Positions 18,046-26,687 of a stretch of DNA of 64,000 nucleotides are shown one piece after another. Position 1 is the first letter of the stretch. Each line of letters opens with the position of its first letter. The stretch spans positions 62,001 through 126,000 of the forward strand of contig CALVTO010000003.1 in assembly GCA_944362705.1 (NCBI GenBank), in the 5' to 3' direction. Source of the stretch: an uncultured Clostridia bacterium. GTDB lineage: Bacteria > Bacillota > Clostridia > Christensenellales > UBA1242. The translations under genes were made by a program, and so were the position numbers. The notes beneath the pieces are model-generated. The model made no database searches and was not told where the DNA came from. It saw nothing but the letters and a program-made list of their open reading frames with translations.

Positions 18046-18070
18046 TAAAAAAACAAGGCTACTGCCTTGT
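18046..18070 (-). terminator. Terminator of the tRNA-Pro/tRNA-Gly unit
   Basis: Minus-strand hairpin ACAAGGC/GCCTTGT followed by eight T. Confidence 0.85.
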
Positions 18071-18081
18071 ACATACTCTCA

Positions 18082-18155
18082 TGGAGCGGGTAGCGGGAAT
18101 CGAACCCGCAAGTTATGCTTGGGAAGCACATATTTTGCCATTAAATTATACCCGC
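18082..18155 (-). tRNA. tRNA-Gly(CCC)
   Basis: Cloverleaf on the minus strand: acceptor GCGGGTA/TACCCGC, D-arm ATTT/AAAT, anticodon stem TGTGC/GCATA with loop TTCCCAA (anticodon CCC), T-arm GCGGG-TTCGATT-CCCGC. The 3' CCA is encoded. Reads GGG codons. Confidence 0.93.
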
Positions 18156-18158
18156 ACG

Positions 18159-18235
18159 TGGTCAAGGTGAAGGGATTCGAACCCCCGACCTTTTGGTCCC
18201 GAACCAAACGCGCTACCAAACTGCGCTACACCTTG
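18159..18235 (-). tRNA. tRNA-Pro(CGG)
   Basis: Acceptor CAAGGTG/CACCTTG, anticodon stem TTTGG/CCAAA with loop TTCGGGA (anticodon CGG; G37 is typical of tRNA-Pro), T-loop TTCGAAT, discriminator A and encoded CCA. Three bases separate it from tRNA-Gly, so the two are co-transcribed. Confidence 0.93.
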
Positions 18236-18250
18236 TAGCGAACTAAAAAT

Positions 18251-18279
18251 AGTATACAACGTGTGTAAAGTTTTATCAA
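18251..18279 (-). promoter_or_regulatory. Promoter of the tRNA-Pro/tRNA-Gly unit
   Basis: Minus strand: -35 TTGATA (18274-18279), 17-base spacer, -10 TATACT (18251-18256). Confidence 0.75.
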
Positions 18280-18387
18280 GTAATTTACGCCGTTTTAAAC
18301 TTTCTAATACGAATGCATTTACTTGGCTTAATTACTGTTTTTATACAAAAAACTTTACAGAACTTGTAAAAAAAATAAGTCATTGAT

Positions 18388-18420
18388 AAAAAAAGAGCAA
18401 AGCTTTTTTACTTTGCACTT
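18388..18420 (-). terminator. Terminator of tRNA-Ser(GCT)
   Basis: Minus-strand stem GTGCAAAG/CTTTGCTC (one mismatch) followed by seven T, directly after the tRNA. Confidence 0.75.
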
Positions 18421-18422
18421 TT

Positions 18423-18513
18423 TGGCGGAGAAAGAGGGATTTGAACCCTCGCTACGGTTGCCCGTACTACCTCCTTAGCAGGGAGGCCCCTTCAACCACT
18501 TGGGTATTTCTCC
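18423..18513 (-). tRNA. tRNA-Ser(GCT)
   Basis: Class II tRNA with a long variable arm. Acceptor GGAGAAA/TTTCTCC, anticodon stem CCTCC/GGAGG with loop CTGCTAA (anticodon GCT, reads AGC/AGU), T-loop TTCAAAT, discriminator G and encoded CCA. Confidence 0.93.
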
Positions 18514-18525
18514 AAACGTGTTTTG

Positions 18526-18550
18526 ATTATACCATACATTTGTTTGAAAA
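18526..18550 (-). promoter_or_regulatory. Extended -10 promoter of tRNA-Ser(GCT)
   Basis: Minus strand TGGTATAAT (-10 at 18526-18531 with the TGn extension); the -35 position is only a T-run. Confidence 0.6.
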
Positions 18551-18669
18551 AAAAGTGTTTTTTTCATTTTTTTTCAAAATCTTTGTCTTTTCAAATGTAA
18601 AATGCATATTCAATAAATATACTTATAAAAAGTATACTTATGAATAAAAATAGAAGTTATGAAAAATAA

Positions 18670-18698
18670 TTGAATAAACCCCATAGCTTTGTTATAAT
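18670..18698 (+). promoter_or_regulatory. Promoter of the CvpA-like gene
   Basis: Plus strand: -35 TTGAAT (18670-18675), 17-base spacer, -10 TATAAT (18693-18698). Confidence 0.7.
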
Positions 18699-18737
18699 AA
18701 ACGTAGCTAAGTAAACACTGAATATAGGAGAAGTTTT

Positions 18738-20948
18738 ATGAATGCAACCATTTTAGCAACGTCAGTTACTGTAGTTTGCTCTATTATTCTATTTTTAGGT
18801 ATAACTATTGGCGTGATTCGTGGTGTAAAACGAAGCGCCGTTCGACTTGTATTTGCTGTTTTAAGCGCCATTGTAGCTTTTTTTGTAGCGCCAGCATTAT
18901 CGCAAGCCGTTTTAAAATTAGATATTTCTTTTGCCAACATTAACATTGGTGGGCATACCGTTTACTCTGTACAAGATTTAATTACGCAATCATTGCTACA
19001 AGTTCCTTATTTAAATGACCTTGCGGCATCTAGCCCAACGTTTAATCAAATGCTGGTGCAAATACCAACCATGCTTGTAAACGTTGCATCGTTTGTTGTA
19101 TTATATTTTGCCGTTAAATATGTTAGTATGATTTTTTACTGGATACTCTGGGCTATATTTTTCAAAAGGAAAAAAGACGCAAACGGAAAACCTATTCCTC
19201 AAAAAATGTACCGCTTCCCTGGCGCCATTTTAGGATTCGCTACTGCTGTTGTTACTATGATTGTCGTTTTAATTCCAACATTTGGTTTAATCAACACCGC
19301 AAGTAGCGCACTTAAGGAAATGAACATAACATCAACCACCGTACAAACCACCACATACGACACAACATATGGAACGCTTCTTTCTTCTAGCTCGGAAGCT
19401 GAAAATCCAAACAATAGCACAAACAATACAGAAGAAATTCTTTCAAGCGCTGAAGAAACCATTCAAAACTTTCAAAACTCTTTTATTGCAAAAGCATTTA
19501 CTACTTTAGGTGTTGAAACACTTTCTAACAACGCATTTACTACTTTAACCACGGTTGAAATTCAAGGTGAAAAAGTAACTTTTAAAAATGAAGCTGTATG
19601 TGTAGCAAAAGTGTATAGATACATTCCCGATATTCAAAAAATAGATTTTAACGCTATTCAAGAAAAAGATTTAGAAACCTTAGACAACATTGTAGACGCT
19701 GCTTTTTCTTCCACTCTACTTTCTAAAGTTGTAGAAGAAATTGTACCAGCAATGGCAGAAAGTTGGCTAGATGAAACAAACCCTACTTTTGCAGGTATTT
19801 CTAAACCCGTAATTCAAGATGCCGATGCGCAACTACTTTTTGACGAATTACTAAAACTACTTGCCGATACCGACACTACAAACCGTGAAAGCATAAAAAC
19901 AGACTTACATACATTTATAGGTTTAGTCGGCGTGTTAGGCGACGAAAACAACAACATTTTAGCCAGCATTTTACAAGGCAATACCGAAAATATACTTGAC
20001 CAAATAACGGCAAACAATACAATTTCAAAACTTGTTTTAAAACTCTCCGAAAGTTTAACCTTAACAGAAATGATTCCAGACGTATTAAATTATGGGTTAA
20101 AACAAGTATATAAAGCAATGAATATTACAAACACCGAAGGGCTTCTTGTAACCGCAGACCCTACCACCATTTCTTGGGAAACGGAATCTTTGGCTATAGA
20201 AAATATTATAGTGAACATGATACAAACAATGGAAGACGTAGACGCCACGGGCATTGAAAACTTAGATGACCCAACACTGATTTCTATAGGCACAACCTTA
20301 AACAACATTGTACATTCTCAACTGTTGGGTAATATTTCTAAAAACTTAATATTAGAACTATTAACTTCTATGGAAGCCTCAGAAGAATTAAAAAATATTG
20401 TCATTGAATCAAACCTTGAAGAAATTGACTTTGCTGAATTGTTAGTTGATTTAAAACAAGCCGTTGAAGCTATTAGCGCAACCATAGATGAACTAAATGC
20501 AGCCATAAATAACGGGTTTACACAAGAAAACATTAGCAACATACTAGACGCATTGAAAGATGTTACCATTCCTGCTTCTGTACTTGATGTTGTGAAAGGC
20601 GAATTAGACAAAGCAATTGCCGATATTGAAGAATCGGTGAAAACAGAAGCAAACGCCATTGTTGCCGTTGCAGATATTATTCTTGCAAACGCGATTATAA
20701 ATAGTGCAGATACCGAAGCAAGCATAAAACAAGAAACACTTGAAAATTTACAATCTACAATGACGGATGTATTAACAAATATTGTGGCTAGCCAAACCAT
20801 GCAAGATGTTATGATGGGCTACGAAATAGATGTTAATCAAAATATTCAAACCATGATTTCTACAACTATAAACAACCCCGAAACAAACTTTACTACAGAG
20901 CAACAAGAAGCTATTGCACATTTCTTTAAACTAGAAATAGGTGCTTAG
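18738..20948 (+). CDS. Large CvpA-like membrane protein with a long helical ectodomain
   Basis: A 736-residue protein of unknown function. The first about 190 residues have about four membrane helices, and the segment GVIRGVKRSAVRLVFAVLSAIVAFFVAP resembles the start of CvpA-family proteins. The rest (about 200-736) is acidic, alanine- and isoleucine-rich and predicted helical, with no recognised domain; it contains an ATIDELNAAINNGFTQENI-like stretch that suggests repeated amphipathic helices. CvpA proteins are normally about 160-230 residues, so the tail is a large extension. It is monocistronic, with a good promoter, an AGGAGA ribosome site and a strong terminator. The CvpA call is tentative. 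Confidence 0.6.
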   Translation: MNATILATSVTVVCSIILFLGITIGVIRGVKRSAVRLVFAVLSAIVAFFVAPALSQAVLKLDISFANINIGGHTVYSVQDLITQSLLQVPYLNDLAASSPTFNQMLVQIPTMLVNVASFVVLYFAVKYVSMIFYWILWAIFFKRKKDANGKPIPQKMYRFPGAILGFATAVVTMIVVLIPTFGLINTASSALKEMNITSTTVQTTTYDTTYGTLLSSSSEAENPNNSTNNTEEILSSAEETIQNFQNSFIAKAFTTLGVETLSNNAFTTLTTVEIQGEKVTFKNEAVCVAKVYRYIPDIQKIDFNAIQEKDLETLDNIVDAAFSSTLLSKVVEEIVPAMAESWLDETNPTFAGISKPVIQDADAQLLFDELLKLLADTDTTNRESIKTDLHTFIGLVGVLGDENNNILASILQGNTENILDQITANNTISKLVLKLSESLTLTEMIPDVLNYGLKQVYKAMNITNTEGLLVTADPTTISWETESLAIENIIVNMIQTMEDVDATGIENLDDPTLISIGTTLNNIVHSQLLGNISKNLILELLTSMEASEELKNIVIESNLEEIDFAELLVDLKQAVEAISATIDELNAAINNGFTQENISNILDALKDVTIPASVLDVVKGELDKAIADIEESVKTEANAIVAVADIILANAIINSADTEASIKQETLENLQSTMTDVLTNIVASQTMQDVMMGYEIDVNQNIQTMISTTINNPETNFTTEQQEAIAHFFKLEIGA

Positions 20949-20960
20949 TTAAAACATTCA

Positions 20961-20996
20961 AAAAAGAAGACGACATACATCGTCTTCTTTTTTTTA
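20961..20996. terminator. Bidirectional terminator
   Basis: Stem AAAGAAGACGA/TCGTCTTCTTT with A and T runs on the two sides, between convergent genes. Confidence 0.9.
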
Positions 20997-20999
20997 AAA

Positions 21000-23921
21000 T
21001 CATTTTTTGTTTGGTTTTAAAATAGCCCCAGATTTAAAATAGTGCGTGTATGCATTGAAAAGATCGATATTTGCTTCCTGTACTGCTTTAATTAAAATAT
21101 CAATCATTTCTTTATGTTTTTTATCTTCTTTTTGTAAGAAAATTGTTTTCTCTTTCAGTACATCAGCAATATCATTTAAATATTTCGACAAAGGTGCTAC
21201 CTCAGTACTTTTTGTTTGATATTTCTCATCAATTCTTTTTTCAATTTCATCTATATGTTTTACAACGTCAAAGAACACTCTCGTTATAGATAAAATTTCA
21301 ATTTTTTTATCGCCAGCAACCTCTTTTATTTTGTGTAACAACTTATGCATAATATCTGCTTCTTCGTCAAAAGCTCTATTCGGTGACGTATTAGAAATTT
21401 GTTTTTGAAAGTTACCCGTCTCGAGCATCACCCCGCCACTGTCTTCCACAACCTCTTCCTTTGTTTTATCAAAAATCTCTTGTATAAAATTTTTTGATTG
21501 TAATAGAGATAAATGATTTGTATTGTCTTTTTCTTGCAAAGCAACTTCAAACAATTCGCAAAGGCCTTTCGTTATAGATATGACTTTTTCTTGAATCATT
21601 TGTTTATACTCGTCATACTGACCTAATATCTTTTCAGGAGAACGATGAAAATCTTTTATCGTATCCCAATTAACTTCTAATTCCAATTTTTGAATCATCT
21701 CTTCCACCACTTCAAAAACCAGTTTTATACCATCTACATATGCTTCTTTAGATTCAGGACTAAGTTCCTCTCGACAACATATTTGTTGAATAGATGTTAT
21801 CAATTTATTTTTTTGTGTTTTTAAAACAGTATCAATTTTTTTATCAAAACAATTGGCAGTTTCGTACAATTCTGTAACCTGCTGCGCGGACGAAATATAC
21901 GTATGCATCATGTTTTTCATTTGCTCTTCATATGCATATAGTTTTTGCATATCGAACTCTGACTTTGCAACAAATTGATCCATCGTTTTTGCAACACTAG
22001 CCCATTCTGCATCAAACTGAGAGAGCATTGCCGAAGAACAAACGGGTAAAAGCGAAATAAATTGCCTTGTATTCTCCTTGTTCTTTTCAAGATTCCACAA
22101 AACATCTCTAGCCTCTGCGTACCTTGTTGCTATTTGAAATCTATCTAAACAAGCCTTAGCAACGGCTATATATTGTTGCATGTCTTCAACTGCCTGCGTC
22201 ATGTAAGTTAACACACCATTTTCCGCTCTTGCAATAAATTTTGTGATTTGCACATATTCTTGCGACTGTGTATCATTTGGTGCTACACCCGTTGTTTTTA
22301 TACTAGAAATAAATTGTTGCAGTTTGCCGTTGGTAACATTTTCCTCATACCTTTCATCATAGGCTTTTAAATCTTCATATAAAGATTGAATAAGTTCTGC
22401 GTCGTATGCAGACCTTTTGTCAAAGTTGGCAGATTCAACCATTATAAAATTTAACCCTTCGTTAGATGCAAATTTATTTTCGACTTGCTTTGCAAAATCT
22501 TGCTCGTTTAAAAGTTTGTTTGTACGTAATGTATCTTTTACATTACGATATTCTAAAACAGTAGGTATAAATTGTTTGCAAATAAAATTTTCTAAGTTCT
22601 TTTTCGATTGTTCTAACGAAAGAACAAACGCACGCTGCTTTTGTTGTGCCGCCTCTTCTTTTTTTGATGCCAGAAGTTCGGATTCTAAACGTTTTTTTTC
22701 AACTTCTTGTGCGCTTTGTAAAGCACTAAAAGCATCTTCTAAAGCTATATTCTTTTTTAATTCGCTTGCATCTGCATTGTTTAAATTATCTTGTTTATGA
22801 ATCACCTTAGAAAAAAGCTCCATCCACTGTGCATCATATGTGCTATATCTTGTAAATGGCATAGCAATATTTTTCGCATCTTCTTTTGCATGTTGATCGT
22901 AAAATTTTTGAATATTTTTTGCCAATGCATCGGCAGAAGATAAAATACGATAATATATCATAAATATTTCAGGATATTCATCTACCACTTCATTTTTATC
23001 ATTAACAAAATAAAGTTTGCCGTTTTGTGTTTTCGGTACACAACCTTGCGTAACTCTCTGTCGAATCATATCTCTTACTTCTTCCGCTTTCGCCAATGCA
23101 GATTCATTCATTTTAGTAATCATGTACATCGTTTTATACAAGGTAGTTACGCATCTATCATAAATTTGTTGCACTTCTTTTAAAAAGCTTTCAACCTTTT
23201 TTAAATTTGTTTGCCGAACTTCTGCGTCTTTACTAGAATTTATCATTTTTAATTGATTACGTACAAATTCTAAGTTCCTTGCGCGAAAAATAAATTGTAA
23301 ACAATAAATAAGTTTTGGGTAATAATAACTGGTTGATACCACACTTCCGTCAGCCAATCTTTTTTCATACCAAACTTTACGGCTCGATTGAAACAATTCT
23401 TTAGTAAATATTTTATATGTGTCTTCAGCCTCATTATGAAATGGAATGACGCTTTCTAAATCCGACGCAACGTCTTTTAATTGTTCTTGTTGCCAATATG
23501 CAAAATCTTGCTGATCGTTTTGTACATTTGCAGGCGCAAATACATCACCCGGAATAAAAATACCCCTGCTAATATCTACAAATCTATGTATAGGTTTTTT
23601 TTCACCAGAATGTAATAATAAAGAAGAAATATTTTCTGGCAATTCATAAATATCTTTCGATTTTGTTTTTACTTTAAACGCCGTTTCTGAGGTTGTTTGA
23701 TAAAAAGCCAAATGAGAATATAGCTTTGGAATATACACTACAAACCAGTATCTTAAATGATTGGTTGTTTCTTTTCTTTGTTGCACGGCTTGTGGCGACA
23801 TAAACCCACACTCCATGAGTTTTTCAATATAATCTTCTACTTCTATTTGTTCAATCGTACAATTTTTTAGTAAATTGTTTACTTTTTTAGATAAAATTTT
23901 TTTTGAGTTTGCTTTTGCCAT
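21000..23921 (-). CDS. Very large soluble helical protein, function unknown
   Basis: A 973-residue protein that I do not recognise. It has no membrane segment or signal peptide. The first about 330 residues are mixed alpha/beta (YWFVVYIPKLYSHLAFYQT, IHRFVDISRGIFIPGD). The middle and C-terminal parts are strongly helical and charged, with a coiled-coil-like stretch near 400-440 (EVEKKRLESELLASKKEEAA begins it). The start at 23921 (MAKANSK) follows GTGAGGAAT. It has a terminator downstream and stands alone between divergent or convergent neighbours. A structural or scaffold role would fit the composition, but nothing in the context shows one. Confidence 0.6.
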   Translation of the reverse strand: MAKANSKKILSKKVNNLLKNCTIEQIEVEDYIEKLMECGFMSPQAVQQRKETTNHLRYWFVVYIPKLYSHLAFYQTTSETAFKVKTKSKDIYELPENISSLLLHSGEKKPIHRFVDISRGIFIPGDVFAPANVQNDQQDFAYWQQEQLKDVASDLESVIPFHNEAEDTYKIFTKELFQSSRKVWYEKRLADGSVVSTSYYYPKLIYCLQFIFRARNLEFVRNQLKMINSSKDAEVRQTNLKKVESFLKEVQQIYDRCVTTLYKTMYMITKMNESALAKAEEVRDMIRQRVTQGCVPKTQNGKLYFVNDKNEVVDEYPEIFMIYYRILSSADALAKNIQKFYDQHAKEDAKNIAMPFTRYSTYDAQWMELFSKVIHKQDNLNNADASELKKNIALEDAFSALQSAQEVEKKRLESELLASKKEEAAQQKQRAFVLSLEQSKKNLENFICKQFIPTVLEYRNVKDTLRTNKLLNEQDFAKQVENKFASNEGLNFIMVESANFDKRSAYDAELIQSLYEDLKAYDERYEENVTNGKLQQFISSIKTTGVAPNDTQSQEYVQITKFIARAENGVLTYMTQAVEDMQQYIAVAKACLDRFQIATRYAEARDVLWNLEKNKENTRQFISLLPVCSSAMLSQFDAEWASVAKTMDQFVAKSEFDMQKLYAYEEQMKNMMHTYISSAQQVTELYETANCFDKKIDTVLKTQKNKLITSIQQICCREELSPESKEAYVDGIKLVFEVVEEMIQKLELEVNWDTIKDFHRSPEKILGQYDEYKQMIQEKVISITKGLCELFEVALQEKDNTNHLSLLQSKNFIQEIFDKTKEEVVEDSGGVMLETGNFQKQISNTSPNRAFDEEADIMHKLLHKIKEVAGDKKIEILSITRVFFDVVKHIDEIEKRIDEKYQTKSTEVAPLSKYLNDIADVLKEKTIFLQKEDKKHKEMIDILIKAVQEANIDLFNAYTHYFKSGAILKPNKK

Positions 23922-24012
23922 ATTCCTCACCTATACGCGTATATACATATATGTATATAGTAGCATAAAATAAAGTATGTTTCAAGACTAAATAAAAATT
24001 TTTGTACAATGT

Positions 24013-24041
24013 TTGTAAAAAAAATACAACTGTGTTACAAT
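24013..24041 (+). promoter_or_regulatory. Promoter of the nucleoside hydrolase gene
   Basis: Plus strand: -35 TTGTAA (24013-24018), 17-base spacer, -10 TACAAT (24036-24041), followed by AAAGGAG. Confidence 0.6.
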
Positions 24042-24058
24042 AACAAAAGGAGTAAACT

Positions 24059-24988
24059 ATGAGAAAAAAACAGACCGAACAAGTTATTTTATGCGTAGAC
24101 ACCGGCATTGATGATGCTGTAGCTATGCTTATGGCCGTAAGTTACCCTCAAATACAAGTACAACTTATTTGTTGTGGGTACGGAAACACTTCCGCAGAAG
24201 TTACAACAAACAACACGCTAAAAATATTAGAATTTATTGGTAAAGGGAATATTCCTGTAGCCAAAGGTGTTAATGAAGGATTTCGAAAAACACGCAAGAC
24301 CCTACACGTTCATGGTGCAACAGGTTTAGGTGATTACGATTTTGAAGACCCAACCATTCAGGCTGAAGATAACGCAGTAGAATCTATGTATCAAAGGCTT
24401 GTACGTTGCAAAGAACCGTTAACCATTATTTCTACTGGCCCATTAACCAACGTTGCTATTTTATTTGAACAACACCCAGACATTGTTTCGAAAATTAAAC
24501 GCGTTGTTTTTATGGGTGGTTCCGATGTGGAAAACGATGTAGAAGATCCTTACTTAGAATTTAATGAAAGCACCGACCCTGAAGCTGCCGAGTATGTATA
24601 TACAGTTTGCGAAAAAGAAAATATTCCACTACACCTAGTACCTTGTAATATGGGGCATACCGCGTATTTAGACTATTACGATGTATACAAAACCAAAACA
24701 ATGAATTATGTTGGCGAAATGTTGGAAATTATTTTCCGCTCTTACAAAGACAGAACCGTAAAAAACGGCATTGCCACACATGATGGTTGCGCCATTGCCT
24801 ATGTTTTGCAACCGAAAATGTTTGAAACTAAACAGGGGTATGTAAAAATAAAATACTTTTCAAAATATGGTACAGGTGTATCGATTACAAATTTCCATAG
24901 CAAAACAAAAAATGCGACCATTTGCACATCTATTAACACAAAAATGTTCAAAAACTTATATTTTAATACATTAAAAAAATTTAATTAA
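24059..24988 (+). CDS. Inosine-uridine-type nucleoside hydrolase
   Basis: A 309-residue hydrolase that splits the N-glycosidic bond of ribonucleosides to ribose and base. The N-terminal calcium-binding cluster reads CVDTGIDDAVAMLM (consensus DxDxxxDDxxA, slightly altered at the first Asp), and the body carries STGPLTNVA, VFMGG and the family signature FNESTDPEAAEYV. The conserved C-terminal catalytic region reads ATHDGCAIAYVLQP. It is a single-gene unit with promoter, AAAGGAG site and an unusually perfect terminator. The exact nucleoside preference is not readable. Confidence 0.87.
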   Translation: MRKKQTEQVILCVDTGIDDAVAMLMAVSYPQIQVQLICCGYGNTSAEVTTNNTLKILEFIGKGNIPVAKGVNEGFRKTRKTLHVHGATGLGDYDFEDPTIQAEDNAVESMYQRLVRCKEPLTIISTGPLTNVAILFEQHPDIVSKIKRVVFMGGSDVENDVEDPYLEFNESTDPEAAEYVYTVCEKENIPLHLVPCNMGHTAYLDYYDVYKTKTMNYVGEMLEIIFRSYKDRTVKNGIATHDGCAIAYVLQPKMFETKQGYVKIKYFSKYGTGVSITNFHSKTKNATICTSINTKMFKNLYFNTLKKFN

Positions 24989-24998
24989 AACAAAAACC

Positions 24999-25039
24999 AT
25001 ATGAAAAAACAAAAATTTTTGTTTTTTCATATTTTTTTT
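24999..25039 (+). terminator. Terminator of the nucleoside hydrolase gene
   Basis: A perfect 17-base inverted repeat with no spacer (24999-25015 with 25016-25032) followed by eight T. Confidence 0.85.
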
Positions 25040-25091
25040 GCAAAAAACTTGCAATTTTTAACCTAGTGTGTGATATATTGAATATAGAAGA

Positions 25092-26456
25092 ATGTTGGGT
25101 GATGGTATGCGCAAGGAACAATTTATTGAATTCGTAGAAAACAATATACTTTCCCTATTCACGGGCTCCGAAATAGCTGGTGAAGAACCTAGCACGCCAC
25201 GCGATTCCATCATTGCGCAAGGTTTAGGTGGTAGCGTTTTAATTAAATGCAAAAAAACTGATGACTACCGTTTAAGCATAAAACGTATTCAACCTTTTAA
25301 AGCTTTTGAAATTTCGCTTATAAAAAACATACTTGAAGAATTAACGCATATACAAAAATTTGGTTTGCACACCGACTACGCAGAACGGTTCCAAAGTTAT
25401 GCGATTGAAAAAGCTATATGTAAAGCCATTGCTTACAACAACGTACAAACCCTGTACGAACTTATTCATGAATTAACCATTTGGGGCGACCGTACATACG
25501 AAGGTAAAAATATTACCTTTGGCTTTATTATTACAACAAAAAAAGCCTCGAAAAACACAAACCATAATTTACATATTAAACATATGTTGGCTGAAGATTT
25601 TTCCGCACTACTTTCTAACGGGAAAGACACGTGCTTAACTCTTTCGGCCGATGGCTACCTTACCGACTATACCCCACTACCTCAAATTAAAGACCCTAAT
25701 TTATTTGCGCCTATTAAATATTTAAAAATAGCAAATTTATGCACGGGGAATAAAATTGGCGTTGTTTTAAGAGAAAATGGTGATATATTACTATTTAAAA
25801 ATAAAACATTACTTTTTGCGCGTAACAGCGGTTTTTGGTCTTGCTATTCGCATGAGGAAATTATAGACCGCTTAGGCGATACACGTAACCACGAAGATGT
25901 AGACGAAATAAGAAAAGCCATTTATTTAACCGCACTAGATACAGCTTTTGAACGTTGCGGTGGCTGTATTGTACACTTAAACAAAGATGAATCGTTTAAT
26001 GTGCTCAGGCACATAGACGCCAAAGATATTTTGCTTGAACCCTATTACAATAAAAAAGTGGAAGATATGTTAAGCCAATCGTTTTTCTTCGAACTTACAG
26101 ATCAAGCCAAAGAAAATTACGATTATAAAAACTTTTTACAACAAGAACAGTGCACAAAAACAGCAGCTTTGCAAAGCGTTATTAAGGGCAAAAAATTTAA
26201 CGAACTAAACCGTAAATTGCGCCAAGAACTTTTAAGCATAGATGGCGCCACCATTATTAATAACGATGGAACCATTTTAGCCGTAGGCGCCATTATTAAA
26301 ATAGAAGCAGGCAGTTCGGGCGGTGGCCGTTTAGCCGCAACCAAAACACTTGCTAAATACGGTGTTGCCATTAAAATATCCGCCGATGGCTCTATACAAG
26401 GGTTTAAAATGGACCGCAGTAAATTACGCGCCCGACCAATTTTTGCTATTGGCTAA
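25092..26456 (+). CDS. Protein with C-terminal divergent diadenylate-cyclase-like (DAC) domain
   Basis: A 454-residue soluble protein. Residues about 375-440 look like a DisA-N/DAC domain: SIDGATIINNDGTILAVGA contains the DGA motif (384-386), and GGGRLAATKTLAKYG (410-424) occupies the place of the GTRHRAA motif, followed by a strand and a DGS turn as in DAC proteins. The central part (about 215-295) has LRENGDILLF and ERCGGCIVHL stretches like those in DAC sensor proteins. The RHR catalytic triplet is not intact (His replaced by Leu), so c-di-AMP synthesis is doubtful and nucleotide sensing is an alternative. The start could also be ATG at 25107, which has a better ribosome site. No operon partner. 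Confidence 0.55.
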   Translation: MLGDGMRKEQFIEFVENNILSLFTGSEIAGEEPSTPRDSIIAQGLGGSVLIKCKKTDDYRLSIKRIQPFKAFEISLIKNILEELTHIQKFGLHTDYAERFQSYAIEKAICKAIAYNNVQTLYELIHELTIWGDRTYEGKNITFGFIITTKKASKNTNHNLHIKHMLAEDFSALLSNGKDTCLTLSADGYLTDYTPLPQIKDPNLFAPIKYLKIANLCTGNKIGVVLRENGDILLFKNKTLLFARNSGFWSCYSHEEIIDRLGDTRNHEDVDEIRKAIYLTALDTAFERCGGCIVHLNKDESFNVLRHIDAKDILLEPYYNKKVEDMLSQSFFFELTDQAKENYDYKNFLQQEQCTKTAALQSVIKGKKFNELNRKLRQELLSIDGATIINNDGTILAVGAIIKIEAGSSGGGRLAATKTLAKYGVAIKISADGSIQGFKMDRSKLRARPIFAIG

Positions 26457-26486
26457 CATTATAAACACATGTTACTTTTTTAATAA

Positions 26487-26516
26487 AAAAACCTTACACA
26501 ATGTAAGGTCTTTTTT
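26487..26516. terminator. Bidirectional terminator between the DAC-like gene and tRNA-Arg
   Basis: Stem ACCTTACA/TGTAAGGT flanked by an A-run and a T-run; it touches the 3' end of the tRNA. Confidence 0.85.
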
Positions 26517-26594
26517 GGTGTTCCAGAGAGGATTCGAACCTCCGACAAACCCACCTTAGGAGGGTGGTGCTCTATCCAGCTGAGCTACTGGAAC
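26516..26594 (-). tRNA. tRNA-Arg(CCT)
   Basis: Acceptor GTTCCAG/CTGGAAC, D-arm GCTC/GAGC, anticodon stem CCACC/GGTGG with loop CTCCTAA (anticodon CCT, reads AGG), T-arm GGAGG-TTCGAAT-CCTCT, encoded CCA. The variable loop reads GTTTGTC, two bases longer than usual for a class I tRNA. Confidence 0.92.
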
Positions 26595-26602
26595 ATGGTG
26601 CG

Positions 26603-26674
26603 TATGTTGTTACAAACTTAGTATAGCACACTTTTTAAAAATGAAAAGTAGTTTACATAATTTGTAACAACATA
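26603..26674. repeat. 14-base inverted repeat around the tRNA-Arg promoter
   Basis: TATGTTGTTACAAA at 26603-26616 and its exact complement TTTGTAACAACATA at 26661-26674. The minus-strand -10 of tRNA-Arg (TATACT, about 26620-26625) lies between the arms. It could be an operator or a long-loop RNA structure after the flippase gene. Confidence 0.6.
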
Positions 26675-26687
26675 CATTTAAGTTTTT

